A DNA stretch of 64,000 nucleotides from positions 46,020 to 110,019 of the forward strand of contig DATNJF010000404.1 in the NCBI GenBank assembly GCA_035604035.1. The letters run 5' to 3'. The stretch is from DATARH01 sp035604035 (GTDB lineage Bacteria > Pseudomonadota > Alphaproteobacteria > ATCC43930 > CGMCC-115725). The notes below the pieces were generated by a model that did not search any database, was not told the DNA's origin, and saw only the letters and a program-made list of their open reading frames with translations. Made by a program: the position numbers and the translations under genes. This document shows, piece by piece, positions 30,001 to 37,273 of the stretch; position 1 is the first letter of the stretch, and each line of letters begins with the position of its first letter.

Positions 30001-30774
30001 GGCGGCGAACGCCTCGGCGATCAGCGCCGCGGCCTCGCCGTCCTTGAGGCTCTGAACAAAGATCGGCAGCGGCCGTAGGCGCCGCGCGGCGAGCGCGGCG
30101 GCCAGCGCATCGACCGGCGCCGTGTTCCCGGATTGCATCAGCGCCCGGTAGAAGACGATCGGCACGACACCGCCATCTCCCAGCCATTCCGCTTCGATGT
30201 CGGCAAGGCTTGGCAATGCCTTGTCGGGCCAATACAGCCCAGCGCGTAGCAATGGCGCCGGCTCGGCCCATTCGGTTACGCCGCCGATCAGGAAAGCGGC
30301 GTAGCGCAGGAAATTGTCGGCGTTGGCCGGGCCGCCCTCGGCGAGATAACGCCACAGCCGGCGGCAGGCGTGGGGCGGCAGTGTCGAACCCTCGGCCAGT
30401 TCCGGGTCCGGTTTGTCGTCGCCCGGCAGGAGCGCGAGCGGGATGCTGCGCTCGCGACAGGTTTCGACCAGCCGCTCGATCCCGTAGGGCCAGTAACCGC
30501 TGCCACCGAGCACGCGGGCGACCACCAACCTCGCCCTGGCGACGGTTTCCATATAGAGATCGATCGAGAGGTTGTGGCCGAGGCGCAGGATCGGCGCCAA
30601 GCGCAGGCTCGGTACTTTCGGATCCGTGGCGCGACGCGATTTTTGCGCTGCGGCGAGCAGCGCGATCTCGGTGTCGGCGCTGGCCAGCACGACGATGTCG
30701 CCTGGGGTCTGGGCGAGATCGACCGCCGCCGACCCGTCGGCGATGGTGCCGGGCTCGGTGGCGAGGAGGTGCAT
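27064..30774 (-). CDS. cobN: Cobaltochelatase subunit CobN
   Basis: 1236 residues, close to the usual CobN length (about 1270) and related to magnesium chelatase subunit H. Recognisable segments include GFRCGNIAVLIQPARGYGRD, HGTLEWLPGKALALS, PHLYPFIVNDPGEGTQAKRR and GAYGAGLQTPIDEG. With CobS and CobT it inserts cobalt late into hydrogenobyrinate diamide, but no CobS/CobT chelatase genes are in the window. Its start abuts the cobW stop with no gap. Its coexistence with CbiX is discussed in the findings. Confidence 0.95.
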   Translation of the reverse strand: MHLLATEPGTIADGSAAVDLAQTPGDIVVLASADTEIALLAAAQKSRRATDPKVPSLRLAPILRLGHNLSIDLYMETVARARLVVARVLGGSGYWPYGIERLVETCRERSIPLALLPGDDKPDPELAEGSTLPPHACRRLWRYLAEGGPANADNFLRYAAFLIGGVTEWAEPAPLLRAGLYWPDKALPSLADIEAEWLGDGGVVPIVFYRALMQSGNTAPVDALAAALAARRLRPLPIFVQSLKDGEAAALIAEAFAAYPPAVILNSTGFSVAASGGDDPLRGDCPILQVVFSGGDEETWRAGTQGLGPRDLAMNVALPEIDGRVLTRAVSFKAPLGRDPETEADLIGYRPVADRIAFVADLARNWARLGGKPPEERRVAVILANYPNKDGRIGNGVGLDTPESAVAILNALKTAGYRVTDMPEAGAELMERLLAGPSNARPQAPAEERLQLNAYAAVFAILPRSVQQRVTGQWGSAERDPFFHPSRLDCGHFGIPGFRCGNIAVLIQPARGYGRDPKTTYHDPALAPPHAYLATYAWLADEFRADAVIDLGKHGTLEWLPGKALALSAECFPEAVLGPLPHLYPFIVNDPGEGTQAKRRAQAVIVDHLTPPLTRAGSYGEPAELERLIDEYYDAARGDPRRIVPLAAEILERVRAAGIDRDCGIKPDDDRIEALKKLDGFLCELKELQIRDGLHVFGTSPDGKLLNSLLLAIARARRGSEPQDESLLRALAGDLGLGVDPLTVDFAEPWTGKRPKVLTEVAPWRTAGDTVERLEALALRLISGAAPDVRWVKTLAVLDWVERMLRPAVAACGDKEIAGILAGLDGRFVEPGPSGAPSRGRPEVLPTGRNFFSLDTRAVPTPAAWQLGWHSAGLLVERHAQEHGNYPARVALSAWGTANMRTGGDDIAQALALIGARPVWEPASGRVTGFEILPASVLNRPRVDVTLRISGFFRDAFPGLIDLFDSATRAVAALDEPEAVNPLAARYAADRAALEADGSNPEDAAKRAGYRIFGSKPGAYGAGLQTPIDEGFWKDENDLAEAWLGWGQYAYAAGGEGTAERGLLEARLGSTDAVLHNQDNREHDLLDSDDYYQFEGGLALVVRHLSGRAPAVYHNDHSVPDRPRIRTLREELGRVVRGRAANPRWIAGVMRHGYKGAAEIAATVDYLFAFAATARAVDDAHFEALYDAYLGDEAVRDFIAGANPAALHEIQRRFAEAVERGLWRPRRNTVLQDAAK

Positions 30775-31800
30775 CTAGCCGCCCAGCGCCGCCGCAATCG
30801 CGACGCGGTCGAGACCCTTCTTGCCGATCACGACGAGCCGGCTCGCACGCGGCTCGCCCGGCTCCCAGGGGCGGTCGAAATAGTGCTGCACCCGGTCGCC
30901 AACTGCCTGGACGATTTGCCGGCGGTCGCGGCCAGGGACCTCGACAAACCCTTTGACCCGCAGGATGTCGTGCGTGCGGATCGCCGCGGCAAGCCTCGCC
31001 TGAAACTCCGCGCCGTCGGCGATTGGGCCACGGCTCACGACAAAGCTGTCGAAATCGTCGTGGTCGTGCTCGCCTTCGAGTTCGTGCACCGAGGGGCGGG
31101 CGGCGAGGTCGTCCTCGGCAGCGGCGTCGAGACCGAGCGCGATGCCGGGCGCGACCTTGCCGTCACGCGTCTCGACGAGGCGCACCCCCGGCCGCAGCCG
31201 CGCCGCGATCTCAGCCTTGAGCCGCGTCAGCTCGGCCGGCACGACGAGGTCGGTCTTGTTGAGGATAACCAGATCGGCGCAGGCGAGTTGGTCGCCGAAC
31301 ACCTCCTCGAGTGGGTTGTCGTGATCGACCGACGGGTCGGCGGCGCGTTGCGCGGCGACGGCCGCTGGATCGTCGGCGAAGCGGCCCGCGGCGAGCGCGG
31401 CGGCGTCGATCACCGTCAGCACGCCGTCGACCGTGGTCGCGGTGCGGATCTTCGGCCAGGCGAAAGCCTGCACCAGCGGCTTTGGCAAGGCGAGGCCGGA
31501 GGTCTCGATCAGGATGTGGTCGGGCGGCGCGGCGCGCTCGATGAGTTTTCTCAACGTCGGCAGGAAATCGTCGGCGACCGTGCAGCAGAGGCATCCGTTC
31601 GCCAACTCGACGATGTCATCATCAGTGCAGGTCTCGTCGCCGCAGCCGAGCAGCAGCTCGCGGTCGATGCCGAGCTCGCCGAACTCGTTGACGATGATGG
31701 CCAGCCGGTAGCCGGCGGCGGCGCCGATCAGATGACGCACCAGGCTGGTTTTGCCGGCGCCGAGAAAGCCGGTGACGATCGTCGCCGGGATGCGCCGCAT
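30775..31800 (-). CDS. cobW: CobW-family GTPase / metallochaperone
   Basis: 341 residues, COG0523. Walker A TGFLGAGKTSLVRHLIG, the metal-binding CxCC motif GCLCC (in ELANGCLCCTVADDF) and the NKTD guanine site are intact. A His/Asp patch HELEGEHDHDD lies near residue 230 and the CobW C-terminal domain follows. It is thought to deliver cobalt to CobN. The cobU stop and cobW start share one base (TGATG), and cobN follows without a gap. Confidence 0.95.
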   Translation of the reverse strand: MRRIPATIVTGFLGAGKTSLVRHLIGAAAGYRLAIIVNEFGELGIDRELLLGCGDETCTDDDIVELANGCLCCTVADDFLPTLRKLIERAAPPDHILIETSGLALPKPLVQAFAWPKIRTATTVDGVLTVIDAAALAAGRFADDPAAVAAQRAADPSVDHDNPLEEVFGDQLACADLVILNKTDLVVPAELTRLKAEIAARLRPGVRLVETRDGKVAPGIALGLDAAAEDDLAARPSVHELEGEHDHDDFDSFVVSRGPIADGAEFQARLAAAIRTHDILRVKGFVEVPGRDRRQIVQAVGDRVQHYFDRPWEPGEPRASRLVVIGKKGLDRVAIAAALGG

Positions 31801-32357
31801 CAGGTTTCTCCCTTCAGCACCAGCGGCAGACCGGCGGCGATAAAGACGACCCGGTCGGCCATGGCCGCGACCCGCTGGTTGAGGCGGCCCGCCTCGTCAC
31901 GGAACACTCTTCCCAGTGGAGTTTCTGGCACGAGGCCGAGCCCCACCTCGTTGGCGACCAGCACCACCGGCCCAGCGGCATCGCGCAGCGCACCGAGCAA
32001 CGCCTCGCTCTCATGCTCGACGATGCGGTCGACGCCCAACAGGTTCGACAGCCACAAGGTCAGGCAATCGACCAGGATCGGTCGCGCTGGGTTGGCATAG
32101 GCGAGGATCGCTGGCGCGAGGTCGAGCGGCGCCTCGATCGTCCGCCAAAAATCGCCGCCCCCGACATTGTGTCTACCCGCGCGGTGATCGGCGATGCGCG
32201 CCACCATCTCCGCGTCGCCGGCCTCGCCGGTAGCGATGTAGATGCCGGCATCGGCGGCGCTGGTGACCAGCGCCTCGGCGTAGCGGCTCTTGCCTGAGCG
32301 CGCGCCGCCGAGGACCAGGGTGATCGCGGGCAACTCACCCGCTGGGGACGACGACAT
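31800..32357 (-). CDS. cobU: Adenosylcobinamide kinase / guanylyltransferase
   Basis: 185 residues. P-loop LVLGGARSGKSRYAEAL, then YIATGEAGDAEMVARIADHR and VANEVGLGLVPETPLGRVFR, the standard CobU/CobP motifs. It phosphorylates and then guanylylates adenosylcobinamide for nucleotide-loop assembly and salvage. It is the first gene after the cobalamin riboswitch. A strong GGAGGAGGAG ribosome-binding site precedes the ATG and is partly buried in a hairpin. Confidence 0.95.
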   Translation of the reverse strand: MSSSPAGELPAITLVLGGARSGKSRYAEALVTSAADAGIYIATGEAGDAEMVARIADHRAGRHNVGGGDFWRTIEAPLDLAPAILAYANPARPILVDCLTLWLSNLLGVDRIVEHESEALLGALRDAAGPVVLVANEVGLGLVPETPLGRVFRDEAGRLNQRVAAMADRVVFIAAGLPLVLKGET

Positions 32358-32360
32358 AGG

Positions 32361-32379
32361 CTCCTCCTCCGCCCGAGGA
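32361..32379 (-). promoter_or_regulatory. Hairpin sequestering the cobU ribosome-binding site
   Basis: In the cobU transcript UCCUC (32379-32375), loop GGGCG and GAGGA (32369-32365) form a 5-bp stem that includes part of the GGAGGAGGAG Shine-Dalgarno just ahead of the cobU start. This is the likely expression platform of the adjacent riboswitch, pointing to translational control. The pairing is visible; the switching is inferred. Confidence 0.6.
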
Positions 32380-32396
32380 ATCGTGCCGATACAACG

Positions 32397-32541
32397 GCGA
32401 TGCGGAGGTCTCCTGGCTCGGGGTCGTCGCCCGCGGCGCCTTCCCGGATGGAACCCACCCAGTGGCCACTGCCGCGGAACTCGCCCTAACAGTTGCGGGG
32501 GCAGCGCCGGTCTTGCACCGGACTTCCCTGTCGCATCGCGA
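32397..32541 (-). ncRNA. Cobalamin (adenosylcobalamin) riboswitch
   Basis: On the minus strand the conserved blocks occur in order: GGGAAGTCCGGTGCAA, CGCTGCCCCCGCAACTGT, the B12 box region GCCACTGG then GGGAAGGC, and CGAGCCAGGAGACCT. The closing P1 stem is explicit: GCGATGCG (32540-32533 in RNA order) pairs with CGCATCGC (32405-32398). It lies directly upstream of cobU-cobW-cobN-cobO-cobQ and should reduce their expression when adenosylcobalamin is abundant. Confidence 0.95.
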
Positions 32542-32630
32542 GGGCGACGCTAACACGCGGAAGCTGGCACGTCACCTGCGTGCAAAAAATTCTGTGGTAC
32601 GGTGCCCAATCACCTGAACGGGAGAATGCG

Positions 32631-33038
32631 ATGAAGCTCGAAGGCGGATGCCTGTGCGGTAAGGTGCGCTATTCCGGCGAGGCGGAGCCGATCTTTGTCG
32701 GCGTGTGCCATTGCTCGACCTGCCAGAAAGCGTCGGGAACCGCGTTCAACAGCGTGGTCGCGGTGCCCAAGCCGGCGATCAGCATGACCGGGACGGTCAG
32801 CACCTACCAAGGCCGCGGCGACACCGGCAATGCCACGTACCGGCGGTTCTGCCCGGCTTGCGGCTCGCCGGTGGCGGTCGAGGCCGCGATCATGGCCGAC
32901 GTGGTGATGATCCCGGTCGGCACGCTCGATAATGCCGGCTCGGTCAAGCCGATGATGCAAATCTATTGCGATAGCGCGCAGCCTTGGGCGCTTCTGAACG
33001 ACCTTCAGCGCTTCCCCAAGATGCCCGGTCCGGGCTGA
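32631..33038 (+). CDS. GFA domain (CENP-V/GFA-like) zinc protein
   Basis: 135 residues beginning MKLEGGCLCGKVRYSGEAEP, with CHCSTCQKASG and FCPACGSPV. These CxC, CxxC and CxxC clusters are the zinc ligands of the GFA fold named after glutathione-dependent formaldehyde-activating enzyme. Most short members have no proven activity. A GGGAGAA ribosome-binding site precedes the ATG. It sits alone between cobalamin operons, divergent from the riboswitch, and is probably unrelated to B12. Confidence 0.88.
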   Translation: MKLEGGCLCGKVRYSGEAEPIFVGVCHCSTCQKASGTAFNSVVAVPKPAISMTGTVSTYQGRGDTGNATYRRFCPACGSPVAVEAAIMADVVMIPVGTLDNAGSVKPMMQIYCDSAQPWALLNDLQRFPKMPGPG

Positions 33039-33056
33039 CGCTGACGCCCAGGCCGC

Positions 33057-33761
33057 TTATTTCGGCGAGCGGTTGACGGTGATGACCCGCCAGTTGTGAC
33101 CCATGCCCGGCCCCTCGATGTGGTCGATCCGGGTCAGCGAGCAGTTCTCCATCGTGAACGCGAGGCAGTGCTCGGGCTCGAGGCCGAGCGCCATGCCGAG
33201 GGCCGAACGAATCGTCCCGCCATGGGCGACGGCGATGATGTCGTGGCCGCGATGCTTCTCGATGAGCGCCAGGATCGCCCGGTCGACCCGCGCCATCATC
33301 TCGACAAAGCTCTCGCCGCCGGGCACGCGCTGATGCGCCGGGGCGTGCCAGAAGCGGTGGAACGCGCCACCGCGCGAGTGGCGCAGTTCCTCGTAAGTCA
33401 TGCCCTGCCAGTCGCCGAAATTCTGCTCGGCGAGATCGGGAATAGCGGGGGCGTGCGGCCCGGGGATTTCCTTGGGGCCGGGCAGCCCGGCGCGCACGAT
33501 CGCCTGCGCGGTCTCATGGGTGCGACGTAGATTGCTCACCGCCCATGCCGCCTTTTTCGGCAGCTGCCGGGCGAGACCGGCGAACACCGCATCGTCGGTG
33601 CAGTCGCACGGCATATCCTTCTGGCCGTAGATGCGGCCCTCATGCGCGACCGGCGCGTGACGCACCCACCAGAACCGGGTCGTGACCGCCTCCGCGCCGG
33701 CGTCACCGGCGCCGACCGCGCCGGGATTGAACGGCGACACCTGATTTTGCGGACCGCTCAT
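33057..33761 (-). CDS. Histidine phosphatase, candidate alpha-ribazole phosphatase
   Basis: 234 residues. RFWWVRHAPVAHEGRIYG holds the RH catalytic motif (RHA rather than RHG) of the phosphoglycerate-mutase-like superfamily, and IIAVAHGGTIRSALGMAL the second catalytic His. The gene overlaps cobS by 4 bases, which makes alpha-ribazole-5'-phosphate phosphatase (CobC in the Salmonella sense) the most likely job. The N-terminal ~28 residues look disordered, so a later start is possible. Confidence 0.8.
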   Translation of the reverse strand: MSGPQNQVSPFNPGAVGAGDAGAEAVTTRFWWVRHAPVAHEGRIYGQKDMPCDCTDDAVFAGLARQLPKKAAWAVSNLRRTHETAQAIVRAGLPGPKEIPGPHAPAIPDLAEQNFGDWQGMTYEELRHSRGGAFHRFWHAPAHQRVPGGESFVEMMARVDRAILALIEKHRGHDIIAVAHGGTIRSALGMALGLEPEHCLAFTMENCSLTRIDHIEGPGMGHNWRVITVNRSPK

Positions 33762-34537
33762 CGCGCCGCCGCCACCAGCAGCATGACGATCTCTCCCACC
33801 TGTTGGAATGCGCCAAGGACGTCGCCGGTGTAGCCGCCGATCTGGCGCTGTGCAAGCACCGCCGTGGCACCGACCGCCGCCGCCATCACAATAAGGGCTA
33901 TGAGGCCGCGCACCGGCCCCAAGACGCCAAGCGCGATGACCGTGCCGATCGCGACCGCGACCAGGGTCGTGGCAAGGGTCGGGCGACCCGCGGTGGCGCC
34001 CAGCCCGTCCTCACGCGCCGGGTGCATCAGATAGAGCGCTGGCGCCAGTGTGGCGCGCGAGGCGGCATGCGCGGCGATCAGCGCCAGCGCAGCTTCAATT
34101 GGGTCCGCTATCGCAGTTAGCGCCACCGCGCGCAGGCCGATGGTGACGATGAGCGCGATGATGCCGCAGCTCCCCTGGCGGCTGTCGCGCATGATCGCGA
34201 GTTTCTCGTCGCGGTCATGGCCGCCGCCGAACCCGTCGGCTGTATCGGCGAGCCCGTCCTCGTGCATTGCGCCGGTGACAAGGCCGGCGGCGACGAGGCC
34301 CAAGAGCGCCGCGGCGCCATTGTGCAGCCCGCACACGGTCGCCAGCATCATCGCCCCGGCGGCGATGAAGCCGACCCCCGCGCCCACCGCCGGAAACGCC
34401 CAGGTGGCGGCGGCGACCGCACCTTCCTGCGATATGCTTTCCGACTCCCTGGACGCGACTGGGAGCCGGGTCAGCACCGTGGTGGCGGTGAGGAATTGCG
34501 CGAAGATGCCGGACAGGCCGTTCATCGCCGCGACCAT
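33758..34537 (-). CDS. cobS: Adenosylcobinamide-GDP ribazoletransferase (cobalamin synthase)
   Basis: 259 residues with about 6-7 membrane helices. GAMHEDGLADTADGFGGGHD and KLAIMRDSRQGSCGIIALI are the catalytic signatures of CobS/CobV. It joins alpha-ribazole to adenosylcobinamide-GDP at the inner membrane. The frame is open far upstream, but ATG 34537 (or 34525) gives the family start before FAQFLTATTVLTRLPV. It is divergent from cobT, 51 bases between starts. It should not be confused with the chelatase subunit of the same name. Confidence 0.92.
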   Translation of the reverse strand: MVAAMNGLSGIFAQFLTATTVLTRLPVASRESESISQEGAVAAATWAFPAVGAGVGFIAAGAMMLATVCGLHNGAAALLGLVAAGLVTGAMHEDGLADTADGFGGGHDRDEKLAIMRDSRQGSCGIIALIVTIGLRAVALTAIADPIEAALALIAAHAASRATLAPALYLMHPAREDGLGATAGRPTLATTLVAVAIGTVIALGVLGPVRGLIALIVMAAAVGATAVLAQRQIGGYTGDVLGAFQQVGEIVMLLVAAAR

Positions 34538-34588
34538 AGCGGGTTTTCTTGGTAGATGTAGGGCAGGGTGCGACAGGGGAGAACCGGA

Positions 34589-35605
34589 ATGCCGGAAGTG
34601 CCGGCGAGCTTGGATGAAATCCGCGCGCTGATGACGCATCTGCCCGGCCCCGACCTCGAGGCCGGCACCGCGGCGATGCTGCGCGAGCTTCAGCTCACCA
34701 AGCCCGCCGGCGCGCTCGGGCGGCTCGAGGAATTGTCGCATTGGCTGGCCACCTGGCAAGGCCGCCACCCGCCGACGGTCGACCATCCGCGCACCAGCGT
34801 CTTCGCCGGCAATCACGGGGTCGCCGCGCGCGGCGTCTCGGCCTATCCCGCCGCGGTGACGGCGCAGATGGTGCAGAACTTCGTCGCCGGCGGCGCTGCG
34901 GTGAACCAGCTCTGCCGCGTGGTCGACGCCGATCTGCGCGTCTACGAGATGAACCTCGACCAGCCGACGGCCGATATCGTCGACGGGCCGGCGCTGTCGG
35001 ACGACGAATGCGCCAAGGCGATGGCCTACGGGATGATGGCGGTTGAGCCGGGGCTCGACCTCATCGCTCTGGGAGAAATGGGCATCGCCAACACCACCTC
35101 GGCGGCGGCGCTGTGTTTGACCCTCTTCGGCGGCAGCGCCGAGGAGTGGACCGGACCCGGCACCGGTGTCGTCGGCGCCGCGCTTGACGCCAAGCGCACG
35201 GTCGTCGCGGCGGCGGCGGAGCGGCATGCGGGGGCGGGCGACGCGTTCGAGATGCTGCGCCGCCTTGGCGGCTACGAGCTGGCGGCGATCGCTGGCGCCA
35301 CCCTGGCGGCGCGGATGGGGCGGGTGCCGGTGGTGCTCGACGGGTTTGTCGCGACCGCGGCCGCCGCGGTGCTGTTCGCTGCCGACCCCCATGCGCTCGA
35401 CCACTGCATCGTCGCTCATGTCTCGGCCGAGCCGGGTCACCGGCTCCTGCTCGACAGGATCGGCAAGCAGGCGCTGTTCGATTTCGGCATGCGATTGGGC
35501 GAGGCCTCAGGCGCGACGCTCGCCATCGGCGTCCTCAAGGCGGCCGTAGCCTGCCATACGGGTATGGCGACATTCGCCGACGCGGGGGTCAGCGGTCCCG
35601 CTTAG
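34589..35605 (+). CDS. cobT: Nicotinate-nucleotide:dimethylbenzimidazole phosphoribosyltransferase
   Basis: 338 residues. LTKPAGALGRLEELSHWLA, VFAGNHGVAARGVSAYPA and GEMGIANTTSAAAL are CobT signatures. Near the C terminus FDFGMRLGEASGATLAIGVL contains the catalytic Glu. It makes alpha-ribazole phosphate for the lower ligand. ATG 34589 has an AGGGGAGA ribosome-binding site. It converges on an ABC permease gene with only 3 bases between stops. Confidence 0.95.
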   Translation: MPEVPASLDEIRALMTHLPGPDLEAGTAAMLRELQLTKPAGALGRLEELSHWLATWQGRHPPTVDHPRTSVFAGNHGVAARGVSAYPAAVTAQMVQNFVAGGAAVNQLCRVVDADLRVYEMNLDQPTADIVDGPALSDDECAKAMAYGMMAVEPGLDLIALGEMGIANTTSAAALCLTLFGGSAEEWTGPGTGVVGAALDAKRTVVAAAAERHAGAGDAFEMLRRLGGYELAAIAGATLAARMGRVPVVLDGFVATAAAAVLFAADPHALDHCIVAHVSAEPGHRLLLDRIGKQALFDFGMRLGEASGATLAIGVLKAAVACHTGMATFADAGVSGPA

Positions 35606-35608
35606 GCC

Positions 35609-36427
35609 TTACTCCCCCATCTGCATCAGCGCGCCGCGGTGGCGGGCGTTGCGGAAGGCGATGAACAGGATGGCGATCCCAATCGCCAGGTAGACGAGGT
35701 CGAGGCCGATCGCGGCGAAGAAATAATCGGTGCGGAAGACGTGCTCGAACAGCACCGTGCGCATGCCTTCGAAGACGTAAGTCTGCGGCAGGCTCCAGGC
35801 GACCGGCTGCAGCCACACGGGCAGGATCGATACTGGGTAATAGACGCAGCTCACCGGCGACAGCGCGAAGATGACGGTCCAGGCGAGGCTTTCAGCGCCC
35901 ATCCCGTGGCGCAGGATGAGACCGCAGATCGCCAGCCCCAGCGCCCAGCCCATCGCCATCAACGCGCCGACAAAGGCGAGGAGCGGCAGCCCCATCGCGA
36001 AGATCGAATAATGGTAGAGCGGGATCGCCAGCAGCGCCGCCGGGACGATGCCGATCATCACCCGGATCACGCTCATCGCCAGGAGCGAGATGATCCACTC
36101 GTAGGCGCGCAGCGGCGTCGCGAACAAATGCCCGAGGTTGCGCGACCACATCTCCTCGAGGAACGAGATCGACAGCCCAAGCTGGCTGCGGAACATCAGA
36201 TCCCACAGCATCACCGCCCCCAGCAGCACGCCAAAAGCGCGCGCGACATAGGAGCTGTTCTGCGCGAAGAACTGGCTCATGAACCCCCAGATCAGCACCT
36301 GCAGGGTGGGCCAGTAGAGCAGCTCCAAGGTGCGTGGCCACGAACTGCGCAGAATGTAGAGATAGCGCAGCATCATCGCCCAGACGCGGCCGAGCGAGAA
36401 CGCGGAGCTTCTGGTGCGCCCGGTCAT
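35609..36427 (-). CDS. ABC-2 type transporter permease
   Basis: 272 residues with about six helices and the ABC-2 family arrangement. Segments such as WPTLQVLIWGFMSQFF and SVIRVMIGIVPAALLAIPLY fit multidrug/polysaccharide-type export permeases. LSPVSCVYYPVSILPVWLQP is typical of this bacterial branch. Its start overlaps the ATPase stop by 4 bases. The exported substrate is unknown. Confidence 0.85.
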   Translation of the reverse strand: MTGRTRSSAFSLGRVWAMMLRYLYILRSSWPRTLELLYWPTLQVLIWGFMSQFFAQNSSYVARAFGVLLGAVMLWDLMFRSQLGLSISFLEEMWSRNLGHLFATPLRAYEWIISLLAMSVIRVMIGIVPAALLAIPLYHYSIFAMGLPLLAFVGALMAMGWALGLAICGLILRHGMGAESLAWTVIFALSPVSCVYYPVSILPVWLQPVAWSLPQTYVFEGMRTVLFEHVFRTDYFFAAIGLDLVYLAIGIAILFIAFRNARHRGALMQMGE

Positions 36428-37176
36428 TGTGCCGGCTCCGTCTCGAATTCCGGCGCCCGGGCGATGTGCAGGAACACCTCTTCGAGGTTGGTGCGGCCGT
36501 AGCGGTCGATGAGCTCGTCAGGGCTGCCGCGATCGACGATCTGCCCGGCCTTCATCATCATCACTTGCGAGCACAGGCGCTCGACCTCGCCCATGTTGTG
36601 CGAGGCGAGGAGCATCGTCGCCCCGGTGCGCGCCCGGTAGGCTTCGAGATAGGAGCGGACCCAGTCGCCGGTATCGGGATCGAGCGAGGCGGTCGGCTCG
36701 TCGAGCAGCAACAATTCAGGCTCGTTGAGCAAAGACTTGGCGAGCGCGACCCGGGTCTTCTGCCCCGACGATAGCTTGCCGGCAGGTCGGTCGAGAAACG
36801 GTATGATCTGCAGGTCGTTCGCGAGGCGCGCGATCACGTCGCGATGGCGCGGGATGCCGTAGAGGCGGGCATAGACCGACAGGTTCTGACGTACGGTCAG
36901 CCGATGCGGCAGGTCGACATAGGGCGAGGAAAAATTGATCCGTGGCAACACGCGGTAGCGATGCCGCAAGATGTCCTCGCCGAGCACCTGCACGCTGCCT
37001 TCGCTGGGAAGGAGCAGACCGAGGAGGATCGCCAGGGTCGTGGTCTTGCCGGCGCCGTTGCCGCCTAGGAGCGCCGCGGTGGTGCCGCGCTCGACGGCAA
37101 AGCTGATGCCGCCCACGGCCAGCGTCTCGCCGTAGCGTTTGACCAGATTCTCGACGATGATGACCGGCTCGGGCAT
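36424..37176 (-). CDS. ABC exporter ATP-binding protein
   Basis: 250 residues. Walker A LLGGNGAGKTTTLAILLG, signature LSSGQKTRVALAKSLL, Walker B LLLLDEPTASLDPDTG and the H-loop ASHNMGEVERL are complete. It pairs with the ABC-2 permease directly downstream to form an exporter of the NodI/YadG-like group. It is divergent from the RegB-like kinase, 97 bases apart. Confidence 0.92.
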   Translation of the reverse strand: MPEPVIIVENLVKRYGETLAVGGISFAVERGTTAALLGGNGAGKTTTLAILLGLLLPSEGSVQVLGEDILRHRYRVLPRINFSSPYVDLPHRLTVRQNLSVYARLYGIPRHRDVIARLANDLQIIPFLDRPAGKLSSGQKTRVALAKSLLNEPELLLLDEPTASLDPDTGDWVRSYLEAYRARTGATMLLASHNMGEVERLCSQVMMMKAGQIVDRGSPDELIDRYGRTNLEEVFLHIARAPEFETEPAQ

Positions 37177-37273
37177 CGGCTCTATATGGCGTATTGTTGG
37201 GCAATCGGCCAGATTGGGCGTCGCGCTAACCGGCCCCTCCTTTAGGTCATAGCTTGGGAAAAGGCATCCTCAC

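Noticed and set aside
27064..30774. Reading CobN alone as proof of the aerobic pathway
   Set aside because: The neighbouring CbiX, CbiG and CbiD contradict a purely aerobic, late-insertion route, and chelatase partners are missing from the window.
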